DNA of 64,000 nt from Alphaproteobacteria bacterium. GTDB taxonomy: Bacteria > Pseudomonadota > Alphaproteobacteria > Micavibrionales > Micavibrionaceae. Positions 9,700 to 18,401 of the stretch are shown here, piece by piece. Every line of letters begins with the position of its first letter. Position 1 is the stretch's first letter. Location: NCBI GenBank assembly GCA_013215815.1, contig JABSQP010000004.1, positions 1 through 64,000 on the forward strand, given 5' to 3'. A program made the translations under genes and the position numbers. Below the pieces are notes generated by a model. That model ran no database searches. It was not told the DNA's origin and saw nothing but the letters and a program-made list of their open reading frames with translations.

Positions 9700-12600
9700 T
9701 TATATTTTTCCTATATGAATAGGCATAAGATGCGGCCCATCCGTCCATAAAAGCGCCGTTTTTATATCTCTATCAGGATATATCTGTACGAGTGCACGAG
9801 CATAAGAACGGAGCTGGTTTCTGTAAATGGAAGGTACGTCTTTTTCCTCTTTAGGAGGCGGCCTGTTAGTTTTGTAGTCAATGATAAGGATTTCTTCGTT
9901 TGTAATTAAAAGACGATCTATTTGACCAGATATGAGCGTTTTGTCATCTAATAGCCCTGTAATTGGAACCTCTGCCATAGAGCCCTCACAGAAAATGGCA
10001 CTAAATTCTGGATCTCTTAAAATTTGTAGTGTTTCTTTTGCAATGTTCTGGCAAAGAGAGTCGCTTAGATCTTGGGCATTTTCATTTAAGTATTTTTGAA
10101 TGCTGTCTTCCCATTGACTGGCAGGTAGGTCTGGAAGCGTTTGCAGTAGTATGTGAGTTAGGTTACCGCGTCTAAAGCGATACTGGTCATCACCTTTTAG
10201 TGGTGATAGGGCGGGAACTTCATCACCTGATGGCCGTGACGGTACTAATGGTTGTGGTGGTGTGGGCTCTTCTGGCATTGCCTTATGAAGCCAAGCTGGT
10301 TTTTCGATGTTAGTATCATTAAGATCACCACGAATCGATGCTTTCTTATCTGGCTCAGCGCTTTGAGTGTTGCTAAAACGAAGAGATCCATCATCTTGCT
10401 CTTCAACGCCTTCCAGTTTCTCAAAGGCGTTCTTGATGTAAAAATACCAGCTTTCATCAGATGGTTTTTTCTTTCCTGTGTACCCACCTACATAGAGCCT
10501 ATTTTCTGCACGTGTCATCGCCACATAAAGGAGCCTTTTATATTCTTGTTCTAAAAGTTCCTGAACGTTGCCTTGTGCTTCTATATACTTTTTTGGGGCG
10601 TCATTTTTTCGCGGTGCAAAAACAGGAACAGCTTCCTTCGATTGCAACGGCCATAATAGTCGATCTGTCTTACTTAACCCCTGACGGATCGTATCTGGTA
10701 AGATAACAATAGGAGCCTGTAGGCCTTTTGATCCGTGTACCGTCATAATACGAATGGCGTTGTTTGATTCCTCCATTTCGCGTTTGATACCGCTACTTAT
10801 TTTTTCATGATGGTGTAGAAAGGATTGTAAGGACGTACCAAACTCTTTCTCGTAGGATAAAGCGCTATCTAAAAATTCATCAAGCGGATCAATGACGTCT
10901 TCCCCTAACCGTTTCTTTAAAGCGCTTAATCCGCTGAACTGGTGGGCAGGACACGATTTTTGAATAAGATGACTGAAAAAGTTAAAAGGAGATTCGTCGT
11001 TTGCTTTTTTGATTAAACCGCTTAACCATAAGATGATTTCACTGTCAGCGTTTTCTTTAATGACCTGCCAGAGTGTAGATTTTCTATCAAATGCGAATTT
11101 TTCTAGTTGTTGATCTGTCCATCCAATGAATGGAGATTTTAAAACACATGCGAGTGTAAGATCGTCATCAGGCAATAGTGCAAAATGTGCGCAAGCGCAT
11201 AAATCTTGAACAACAAGTTGGTCATTTAAAACCATGCGATCTATGCCGTTTACAGGGATATTCCTTGTTTTTAATGCGCGAATAAGCTGATCTATAAACT
11301 TAGTCCGAGTCCGCACAAGAATCATGATGTCGCCTGCTTGAATTGGCCTATCATGTGATTCTAAATATTCTTTATTATCAATCCATTTTTGTACTGTTTT
11401 ACCGATGTGTTCCGCGAGAAGAGACGCTCCAGACTGTGCTTCAATGATATCTACTGGCGGCTTCCAAAAATCAGTATTATCTTGTTTTTCTGCTTCAAAA
11501 ACTGGCCAAAGTTCAACGAATCCTGGCTGTCCACGACGGAAAGCTTTGTGCTCTAAAATAGAATGCATATCATTATGAAGGGGTAAATCATCAAAAACAC
11601 AATCAACGCATTCTAAAATACTGCGAACTGTCCTGAATGAGATGTTTATATCAATAGGATCAAATATTTTATTTGCGTTTTTAATTCTATCTGAAAAATA
11701 GTCTTTTACTTCAGAGAATTTTTCGGGAGACGCACGTTGAAAACTGAAAATGGATTGTTTTTCATCTCCAACTACAAAAATGCTTCTATTTTTTTCTGTT
11801 GCAGTATCACCGGAAAAGAAATCATCACATAAGCATTGAATAATTTTCCACTGTTCAGGGTTTGTGTCTTGCGCTTCGTCAACAAGAATATGATCAATAC
11901 CCTGATCGAGTTTGAACCGTATCCAAGGAGATACGTCTCCTTGTTTCATGTTCATTGATCGACCCTCTAAAAGGTCGAGTGTTTTTAGTATTAAATCATC
12001 AAAATCGAGAGAAGATTCTTGCGATTTCAATTCATCGTAAAATGAAACGATAGATTCGCCTACTGTGAAGATATCTCTGGTCAATGTAGCACATTTTATG
12101 GCTTTTTTATCTTCTTCAAACGCAAGAATGCGGCTAGTTTCCCGCTGTAGTATGTTTTTTACATCATTATTCAAATCAGAGATTTTTTTAGACGCGATAC
12201 TAGAGCGCGGTATTCCTTTATCCGTCAAAAATACTTTTTTATAATCAGTATACGCTGTCTGTTTTTCTTCATCTTCTAAAAATGATTTTATTTGTTCGGC
12301 GCGCGCTTGATCCATTTTTGTTTTTGATTCAGATAGGATTGATACAGTATGGCACAATTCATCTTTATTAAGATCTCTAATAAATTCTAAAAAGGCATCT
12401 TCTTCCGTTTGTCTAGGCGTGATGTTAAGTAGAGCGCAAGTATCTGTATAAATCTGTTCTATGCCATTTTTATTATCTAGTATCTCTCTTAGTTGAGATC
12501 TTTCGGATAATAGTTTTGAAAACAATTCGTCGAATTGTTCTTCATTTAGTTCTTTGGTTAAATTTGATAAGGCTTGCGCAAGAGGTGATGATTTTTCTTC

Positions 12601-13149
12601 ACGTGCCTGATTAATTGCTTTTTGTCGTGCTTTTTTTAGTAATGCAACAGCTTGTGCCTCTTCTAATGGTTTAGTTTGTGGGGAGAGGCTGGATTCTAAG
12701 GGAAAACGGCTTAAAATCGACTGACAAAAAGAATGGATCGTCATTATTGGAATGCCGTTTTGCGTGTCTATTACATTGGCAAATAAACGGCGTGCAGTTT
12801 TGATATCGTGATCTGTTGGTGTTCGTTCTAATAGTGTTTCAAGCTGTTTCTTTAATACACTTTCTTCAATTGTTGCCCATGCACTAAGTTTGTTTTGAAT
12901 GCGTAGCGACATTTCGCTTGCCGCTGCTTTTGTAAAAGTGAGCGCTAAAATTTTCTCTGGGCTAGATCCGTACTCTCCATCTCTTTGCGGCATTAAAAGT
13001 CGCAAGATGCGATCTGTTAAAACTTTTGTCTTGCCTGATCCCGCCGAAGCACTCACCCAAGATGAACTTCGTGGATTAGATGCACGTCCTTGTAATGCAT
13101 TTGGGTTCACATCATTAGGTTTTTCTTTGTAGGCAGGCTGTGTAGACAT
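9700..13149 (-). CDS. addA: Double-strand break repair helicase-nuclease subunit AddA
   Basis: 1149 residues. UvrD-like helicase/exonuclease subunit that processes double-strand ends for RecA loading. Walker A ASAGSGKT at 34-41, Walker B HILVDEAQDTNPEQ, helicase motif TVHGSKGLQ, and a RecB-family nuclease centre near the C-terminus (IIDYKTNRPPP). Length is normal for alphaproteobacterial AddA. Its ATG overlaps the addB stop (TAATG), implying coupled translation and balanced subunit amounts. Confidence 0.96.
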   Translation of the reverse strand: MSTQPAYKEKPNDVNPNALQGRASNPRSSSWVSASAGSGKTKVLTDRILRLLMPQRDGEYGSSPEKILALTFTKAAASEMSLRIQNKLSAWATIEESVLKKQLETLLERTPTDHDIKTARRLFANVIDTQNGIPIMTIHSFCQSILSRFPLESSLSPQTKPLEEAQAVALLKKARQKAINQAREEKSSPLAQALSNLTKELNEEQFDELFSKLLSERSQLREILDNKNGIEQIYTDTCALLNITPRQTEEDAFLEFIRDLNKDELCHTVSILSESKTKMDQARAEQIKSFLEDEEKQTAYTDYKKVFLTDKGIPRSSIASKKISDLNNDVKNILQRETSRILAFEEDKKAIKCATLTRDIFTVGESIVSFYDELKSQESSLDFDDLILKTLDLLEGRSMNMKQGDVSPWIRFKLDQGIDHILVDEAQDTNPEQWKIIQCLCDDFFSGDTATEKNRSIFVVGDEKQSIFSFQRASPEKFSEVKDYFSDRIKNANKIFDPIDINISFRTVRSILECVDCVFDDLPLHNDMHSILEHKAFRRGQPGFVELWPVFEAEKQDNTDFWKPPVDIIEAQSGASLLAEHIGKTVQKWIDNKEYLESHDRPIQAGDIMILVRTRTKFIDQLIRALKTRNIPVNGIDRMVLNDQLVVQDLCACAHFALLPDDDLTLACVLKSPFIGWTDQQLEKFAFDRKSTLWQVIKENADSEIILWLSGLIKKANDESPFNFFSHLIQKSCPAHQFSGLSALKKRLGEDVIDPLDEFLDSALSYEKEFGTSLQSFLHHHEKISSGIKREMEESNNAIRIMTVHGSKGLQAPIVILPDTIRQGLSKTDRLLWPLQSKEAVPVFAPRKNDAPKKYIEAQGNVQELLEQEYKRLLYVAMTRAENRLYVGGYTGKKKPSDESWYFYIKNAFEKLEGVEEQDDGSLRFSNTQSAEPDKKASIRGDLNDTNIEKPAWLHKAMPEEPTPPQPLVPSRPSGDEVPALSPLKGDDQYRFRRGNLTHILLQTLPDLPASQWEDSIQKYLNENAQDLSDSLCQNIAKETLQILRDPEFSAIFCEGSMAEVPITGLLDDKTLISGQIDRLLITNEEILIIDYKTNRPPPKEEKDVPSIYRNQLRSYARALVQIYPDRDIKTALLWTDGPHLMPIHIGKI

Positions 13150-16121
13150 TACGCGGCTTCTCCTGCTTCCTGATTATCACCAAGTGCTGCCCATTCCTTT
13201 ACGCGCGCTAGATGTTCATAATCGTTAAAACGCGGTGCGTTATCTAAATTGGGGATACTATAATAAGGCGTTTTTTCATCAAAAAATATTGATACAAGGT
13301 TTGTAATACCTTCTTGCGCGCATGTTAGGGCGTTATCGACATTTTGTTTGTCGTTATTAAGTGTAATAACCTTTCCTGAAGGAGTGGACCCAGTCAGTAT
13401 TAGATATTTTAATCTATCGCAGGCGCTATTAGTAAAATTAGAAAAACCGTTTTTCTCTAAGATATAAGCCTCTAATGGTAGCTGGGGATACTGACCATTC
13501 ATCATGCCTTTGGCAGAAAAACTTCCTCCAGATTTATAATCAATAACTATGTAAGAGCCGTTGTTTGTTCTATCTATTCGATCAACACGCCCTGATAAAA
13601 TGAATGAACCGTTAGGTAATGCAATTTGTATATTACCTTTTTCTTCATGCGCCACGGGCTTGGCGTATGAACGCCAAGAATTCTCATATTCGGTATACCA
13701 AGAGCCGATCTTTTTTATTTTAGGCAGCCAGAACTCTTGTAATGAAATATCTCCATATAACTCGTATTCTTCTTGAGCAATTTCGAGAAAAGTATCATAC
13801 GCGTTGTCAGGAAGCTGGTCAGGGAATTGTTTATTGAAGCGTTCTAAAATAGAATGAAGGATATTTCCTTTTTCTAAGGCACCCCACTCTTTTTCTAATG
13901 GTTCTAATGCCTTTAGTTTTAAAACGTATTTAGCGTAAATAGCATAAGGATCTTTTAACCATGTATCTATTGCTGTTACTGATAAGCGATCTGGTCTTTT
14001 TTCAATAGAAGGTCTTGGTTCTGGTCTTTCAAAAGGTTCGTATACTTCTATTTGGTCTAAATAGTACTTGTATGCAGAAAACTTATTGCTTCTTAAAAGG
14101 GTGTCTGAAAGATCGTTTGCCTGTAAATACGTATCAATTCGTTGTAACCAGCGCGAAGGCACTGTTGGTGAACCATCGACACGTTTTGACCTGGTTAGAA
14201 ACACTTCTTTTTTGCAGAATCCATGCACAAAGTCATGCGCAGATAACCCCATTCCTCTTTCCGATGGCGGAAGGCCAAAGTTTTGTCTCATAGGGCGTGA
14301 CATCCATGGATCATGAGGGTTTTCGGCTGGCCACGTTCCTTCATTTAGACCGGCTAAAATCACGCGATCTGCATGAATAAGTCGGGATTCCAACTGCCCT
14401 AAAATCATAAGGCGTGGGTGTGTTCCGTATTTTGGCCGTACAGATTTTTGATCCATAAGCTGTTTGATGATGGATATATAATCTCCGCCTGTTACATCTG
14501 GAAAGTGATGCCCTTCTTCCAATATTTCGGAGAAAAACTGAGCAGCTGTTTCCCCATTTTCTCCACTCCATAAAATATCATCTGGTGTGAACTCTTCTAA
14601 GGTTTTGATATGTGCCTTTAAAAAGGTTTTAAAGCTATGATATTTTCCATCTTCAAATAAAGACAGTAATTCTGATAGTTTTGTTTCTATATGACTGATG
14701 AGGTTGAGTATTTTGCTATCAAGCGCTTCTGTATACGTATCCTCTTTTACAGCTTCGTACTTCTTTTTTATGCCCTCGGCTCCTGCAGCGGGCTTTATTC
14801 CTCTTAGAACTTGTTTGTCTAGTTTGCGAACTGTGCTTCTGAAATCCTCGAAACCAGCACCGCTGTTGAGTTTATGTTTTAAAAAGCTAAGTAGTGATAC
14901 TGGTGATAAATTCTGCAAACAAGTTTCAACTATTGAGGAAATGTAACTTCCTGCTGTCGTTTGTGATAAACGCGTTCCCGCTGAATCATCGAGCAGAATA
15001 TTCCATCGCTGACATGCTTGAGCGGTACGTCTGGCTAAGTCTCTGTCCGGTGTAACAAGCGCGGTTATTTTTTCTTTATCTTCCAAAGATTCGCGCATGA
15101 TGAGACTAATTAAGGTCGCTTCTTCTTGCGGTGTATTACATTCGTATAAGCTTACGTGAGATAGATTTTCTGCAAGATTAGAGTCACTCTTTGTGTTTTG
15201 CCAGATATCGCTATTTTCTGCAGGCACGAGGGCCGCGTAGATAAATTCTTCAACTGGTGACATTAGGTTATCTGAGTAAATCCATGGTTCTACGTCTTGT
15301 CTATTAATGTTCAGTGCGCCTACTAGATTTTTCAACGTTCCTTGTGGGTGCGCTTCTCCAATATTATCCCATATATCATCAGCTGTATTTTTATCTAGGC
15401 CAGGCAAAACGACACGCCCTTTAGGTGATGATAAAATAGTCTTTAAAAGCTCAGCTGTTGCTGGGATTGATCCAGTTGTACCTGCTGCAATAATGGGGTG
15501 ATCTGGCGGAGTGTTTTGCCAGTGTTGGTTTAACTTTTGAATTAATCGATTTCGGCGATCGGCTGCATCAATGACGCCCTTTTCTTCTAAAATATTAGGC
15601 CAATGCTCACTTATGATGCTCAAAAAATCTAGCGTAACTTGCCAATGTTGAGCAAACTGTTCTCTATCAACCAGATTTGGTAAATCACTAATGTCTAGGT
15701 TTTCAGTATAAATTTGATCAAGAAGTTGCCCTAATGCATTTGCTAATGCCAAATCATGTGCGGGGGACTTCGAGAAGTTTGGTAGTTTAGAAATAATTTG
15801 AGCAAGGTACGCCTGCCTTTGCATCATAGATATTGCAGGGGGAATATTCAAAGAATCGCCCCCTCTATAGTTGATCAGCAATTCTTCTTCATCAATGTCC
15901 CCGATGGGCTGCAGACGCGGCAGTAAGATGGGTTTTCCCTTAGTCTGTCTTAAAAAGGAATCGCGAACAACCCGGCACGCACGGCGTGTAGGCAGAAGAA
16001 TTAGATAATTGGGTAAGGTGGCTTCGTTACCCTTAGTTTCTTCTAATAACCCGCGTGCAAAGCAATCAGAAAACGAGTCGCTTGGCGGAATAGTAAAGAT
16101 TTTACCTTTGATATCTACCAT
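13149..16121 (-). CDS. addB: Double-strand break repair protein AddB
   Basis: 990 residues. Partner of AddA; family members carry an inactive helicase-like part and a second nuclease. The N-terminus ILLPTRRACRVVRDSF is the alphaproteobacterial AddB signature. The C-terminal RecB-type nuclease motif is VIDYKSGG (about 855-885), preceded by VDRIDRT. I do not see a spaced Cys set typical of the iron-sulfur AddB of Firmicutes. It starts 6 bases after the murU-like stop. Confidence 0.95.
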   Translation of the reverse strand: MVDIKGKIFTIPPSDSFSDCFARGLLEETKGNEATLPNYLILLPTRRACRVVRDSFLRQTKGKPILLPRLQPIGDIDEEELLINYRGGDSLNIPPAISMMQRQAYLAQIISKLPNFSKSPAHDLALANALGQLLDQIYTENLDISDLPNLVDREQFAQHWQVTLDFLSIISEHWPNILEEKGVIDAADRRNRLIQKLNQHWQNTPPDHPIIAAGTTGSIPATAELLKTILSSPKGRVVLPGLDKNTADDIWDNIGEAHPQGTLKNLVGALNINRQDVEPWIYSDNLMSPVEEFIYAALVPAENSDIWQNTKSDSNLAENLSHVSLYECNTPQEEATLISLIMRESLEDKEKITALVTPDRDLARRTAQACQRWNILLDDSAGTRLSQTTAGSYISSIVETCLQNLSPVSLLSFLKHKLNSGAGFEDFRSTVRKLDKQVLRGIKPAAGAEGIKKKYEAVKEDTYTEALDSKILNLISHIETKLSELLSLFEDGKYHSFKTFLKAHIKTLEEFTPDDILWSGENGETAAQFFSEILEEGHHFPDVTGGDYISIIKQLMDQKSVRPKYGTHPRLMILGQLESRLIHADRVILAGLNEGTWPAENPHDPWMSRPMRQNFGLPPSERGMGLSAHDFVHGFCKKEVFLTRSKRVDGSPTVPSRWLQRIDTYLQANDLSDTLLRSNKFSAYKYYLDQIEVYEPFERPEPRPSIEKRPDRLSVTAIDTWLKDPYAIYAKYVLKLKALEPLEKEWGALEKGNILHSILERFNKQFPDQLPDNAYDTFLEIAQEEYELYGDISLQEFWLPKIKKIGSWYTEYENSWRSYAKPVAHEEKGNIQIALPNGSFILSGRVDRIDRTNNGSYIVIDYKSGGSFSAKGMMNGQYPQLPLEAYILEKNGFSNFTNSACDRLKYLILTGSTPSGKVITLNNDKQNVDNALTCAQEGITNLVSIFFDEKTPYYSIPNLDNAPRFNDYEHLARVKEWAALGDNQEAGEAA

Positions 16122-16127
16122 TTTTGC

Positions 16128-16859
16128 CTATGACACTCTTCTTGCTAGTTGTTGCATTGCTTTGTTTACGTTTTCAAGATCTTCGGGCGTACTGATATGG
16201 TGCCATTGCCCCTTATGAACGAGACCGTAAAGTTTTCCTTCGGTTTCAGCTTTATCCATGAGTTCTAAAAACGAAAATGCAGACAACTCTCGGCCATTAA
16301 ATACGCGCGGATGTGTAATGCGTACGCCTGTAAACATATACTGACCTTGCTTTTCCTTATTTCTTATGGCTTTACCATCAGGAGATATATCGTAGTCGCC
16401 AACACCGCCTGTTAAGTGCATGGAGCTTACTGGTTGCAATAGCAGGAGTATATCCATGTCATCGGAATCCCAGCTCTGCGCAAGGTAGGATAAGCTTGTA
16501 CCTGTAACACTATCATCTTCCCAAAGCGCATCGCCATTTATGAGGTAGAACGGCTTTCCCTGCATCGTACTAAGTGCATTTAAAACTCCGCCGCCTGTAT
16601 CTAAAAGCTCGTTTTCTTCTGAAAAAATAATCTTAGGATCGTTACAATCGCTGAAATACTCTTTAATCCTGTCCCCTAAATAAGAAAGATTGATGGTAAC
16701 GTTTGTAACACCATCTTTTATAAGTTTTTCCAGTGTATAATCGAGAATAGGCCTACTGTTCACAGGAACAAGAGGCTTGGGAACTGAGTCTGTATATGGG
16801 CGGAGCCTTGTTCCTTTGCCAGCGGCAAGAATAAAAGCATGTATCGGTTTATCACTCAT
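16128..16859 (-). CDS. Nucleotidyltransferase of the MurU type (MurNAc-1-P uridylyltransferase-like)
   Basis: 243 residues. The N-terminal signature AAGKGTRLRPYTDSVPKPL is that of sugar-1-phosphate nucleotidyltransferases; the metal-binding segment LINGDALWED follows near 100. In alphaproteobacteria the gene between tsaE and addB is MurU, which makes UDP-MurNAc from MurNAc-1-phosphate in the cell-wall salvage route bypassing fosfomycin-sensitive MurA. Its usual partner kinase amgK, normally between tsaE and murU, is absent here: the ATG overlaps the tsaE stop by 4 bases. Specificity is inferred from context. Confidence 0.82.
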   Translation of the reverse strand: MSDKPIHAFILAAGKGTRLRPYTDSVPKPLVPVNSRPILDYTLEKLIKDGVTNVTINLSYLGDRIKEYFSDCNDPKIIFSEENELLDTGGGVLNALSTMQGKPFYLINGDALWEDDSVTGTSLSYLAQSWDSDDMDILLLLQPVSSMHLTGGVGDYDISPDGKAIRNKEKQGQYMFTGVRITHPRVFNGRELSAFSFLELMDKAETEGKLYGLVHKGQWHHISTPEDLENVNKAMQQLARRVS

Positions 16860-17287
16860 TTACCTGTCCCTTTTATTGTAAACGTACGGCTTTTATCTGG
16901 CTCGATTACTATATTGATTTCTTTTGCTTGTGGTGGGATTAAGTCCCCTGCTTTTTCAGGCCATTCAATGAGTAGAACGCCATCACTGAGCGCGTCTTCC
17001 CATCCTAACTCGTATACCTCTTCAGGATCTTCAAGGCGGTACAGATCAAAGTGCCAAATTGTGAAGTTACTACTGTCGTAAGTCTGTACGAGTGTAAAAG
17101 TAGGGCTAGGGACCTCAGTGCCCCCACCCAGTAAACTCTGCACAAAATAGCGCGAAAAAGCTGTTTTGCCTGCGCCTAATGTACCATTCAGGCAAATAAC
17201 ATCTCCTGCTTTTGTTTCTGAGGCAATTGTGGTGGCCAGAGCTTTCGTCTCTTCTTCACTTTTGACGCTGATTCGCTGTTCTGTCAT
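16856..17287 (-). CDS. tsaE: tRNA threonylcarbamoyladenosine biosynthesis ATPase TsaE
   Basis: 143 residues from the chosen ATG. TsaE is the ATPase that resets the TsaB-TsaD complex making t6A37 on ANN-reading tRNAs. Walker A is GTLGAGKT at 35-42, then SPTFTLVQTY and the HFDLYRLEDPEE segment. A start 16 codons upstream (17335) is possible but has no RBS, adds residues family members lack, and runs into the region facing the divergent reductase gene. With the chosen start the P-loop lies where it does in E. coli TsaE. Confidence 0.93.
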   Translation of the reverse strand: MTEQRISVKSEEETKALATTIASETKAGDVICLNGTLGAGKTAFSRYFVQSLLGGGTEVPSPTFTLVQTYDSSNFTIWHFDLYRLEDPEEVYELGWEDALSDGVLLIEWPEKAGDLIPPQAKEINIVIEPDKSRTFTIKGTGK

Positions 17288-17375
17288 CGTTTCGTCTTTA
17301 TATAAACAAATATTTGAGCTATACCTCTCTTTCATAGCATTTATAGACGATAAGCGGTACAGGTGAACGCAGGTT

Positions 17376-18401
17376 ATGAGCGAAAAAATAAATGAAAATC
17401 AGCCCTTTGAGACGGATGTAGCCATTATTGGTGCTGGACCCGTTGGGCTGTTCGCTATATTTGAATGCGGCATGCTTGGACTGAGGTGCCATGTTATCGA
17501 TAGCTTGCCTGCAATTGGTGGCCAATGTAGTGCTCTGTACCCTGAAAAACCAATTTACGATATTCCCGCTCTGCCAGAAGTTCTAGCAGGAGATTTGATT
17601 GAAAACCTTGAAAAACAAGCTGCGCCATTTGACCCTACATATCATCTAGACCAAACGGTTGTATCTATAAGCAAAGAAAGTAGCTATTGGAATTTAAAGA
17701 CATCCAAGGATGAGCTTGTAAAAGCAAAAGCAGTTATTATAGCAGGTGGAGCAGGGGCCTTTGGCCCGAATAAACCACCTCTCGATGATTTGGAAGCATA
17801 CGAAGGAACATCAGTTTTTTATATGGTGCGTAGGAAAGAGGATTTTAGAGATAAAGATGTGGTTATAGCTGGTGGTGGTGATAGTGCCGTTGATTGGGCA
17901 TTATCATTAAGTGAAGTGGCAAAAAGCGTACGTCTTGTTCATCGCCGTGATAAATTTCGCGCAGTACCTGAAACTGTTAAAAAGCTTAAAGATTTAGAAG
18001 GAAAAGGAGTTTTCGAATTTGCTGTGCCTTATCAGTTAAAGGCGTTAAATGGTAAAAATGGTGTACTTGAAAGCGTACGCATAACAGGTAAATCAGATGA
18101 TAAAGACCTCCCAGCCGATGTTTTATTACCTTTTTATGGCCTGGCGATGGAATTGGGACCTATTGCAGAATGGAATTTAGATCTGAACAACAATCACATA
18201 AGTGTAGAACAGAGTACATGTGAAACCAGCACACAGGGAATATATGCTGTTGGCGACATAGTGTCTTATAAAAACAAACTTAAATTGATACTGACGGGAT
18301 TTTCTGAATGTGCGACGGCGGCACATGCTATTCGTAAACAATTATATCCAGATGATGTTTTGCATTTTGAATATTCGACAACTAAAGGCCTACCAAATTA
18401 A
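17376..18401 (+). CDS. Thioredoxin-reductase-like ferredoxin/flavodoxin-NADP+ reductase
   Basis: 341 residues. FAD fold GAGPVGLFAIFECG near 20-33, then PAIGGQCSALYPEK and a second nucleotide fold VVIAGGGDSAVDWALSL (about 165-182). The CxxC pair of true thioredoxin reductases is missing (IGGQCSALYP has a single Cys), which marks the NADPH-dependent FNR class. It moves electrons between NADPH and ferredoxin or flavodoxin. It is a lone plus-strand gene between tsaE and the divL-like gene, which are neighbours in many relatives, so it was probably inserted there. Its stop overlaps the convergent stop by 4 bases. Confidence 0.9.
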   Translation: MSEKINENQPFETDVAIIGAGPVGLFAIFECGMLGLRCHVIDSLPAIGGQCSALYPEKPIYDIPALPEVLAGDLIENLEKQAAPFDPTYHLDQTVVSISKESSYWNLKTSKDELVKAKAVIIAGGAGAFGPNKPPLDDLEAYEGTSVFYMVRRKEDFRDKDVVIAGGGDSAVDWALSLSEVAKSVRLVHRRDKFRAVPETVKKLKDLEGKGVFEFAVPYQLKALNGKNGVLESVRITGKSDDKDLPADVLLPFYGLAMELGPIAEWNLDLNNNHISVEQSTCETSTQGIYAVGDIVSYKNKLKLILTGFSECATAAHAIRKQLYPDDVLHFEYSTTKGLPN

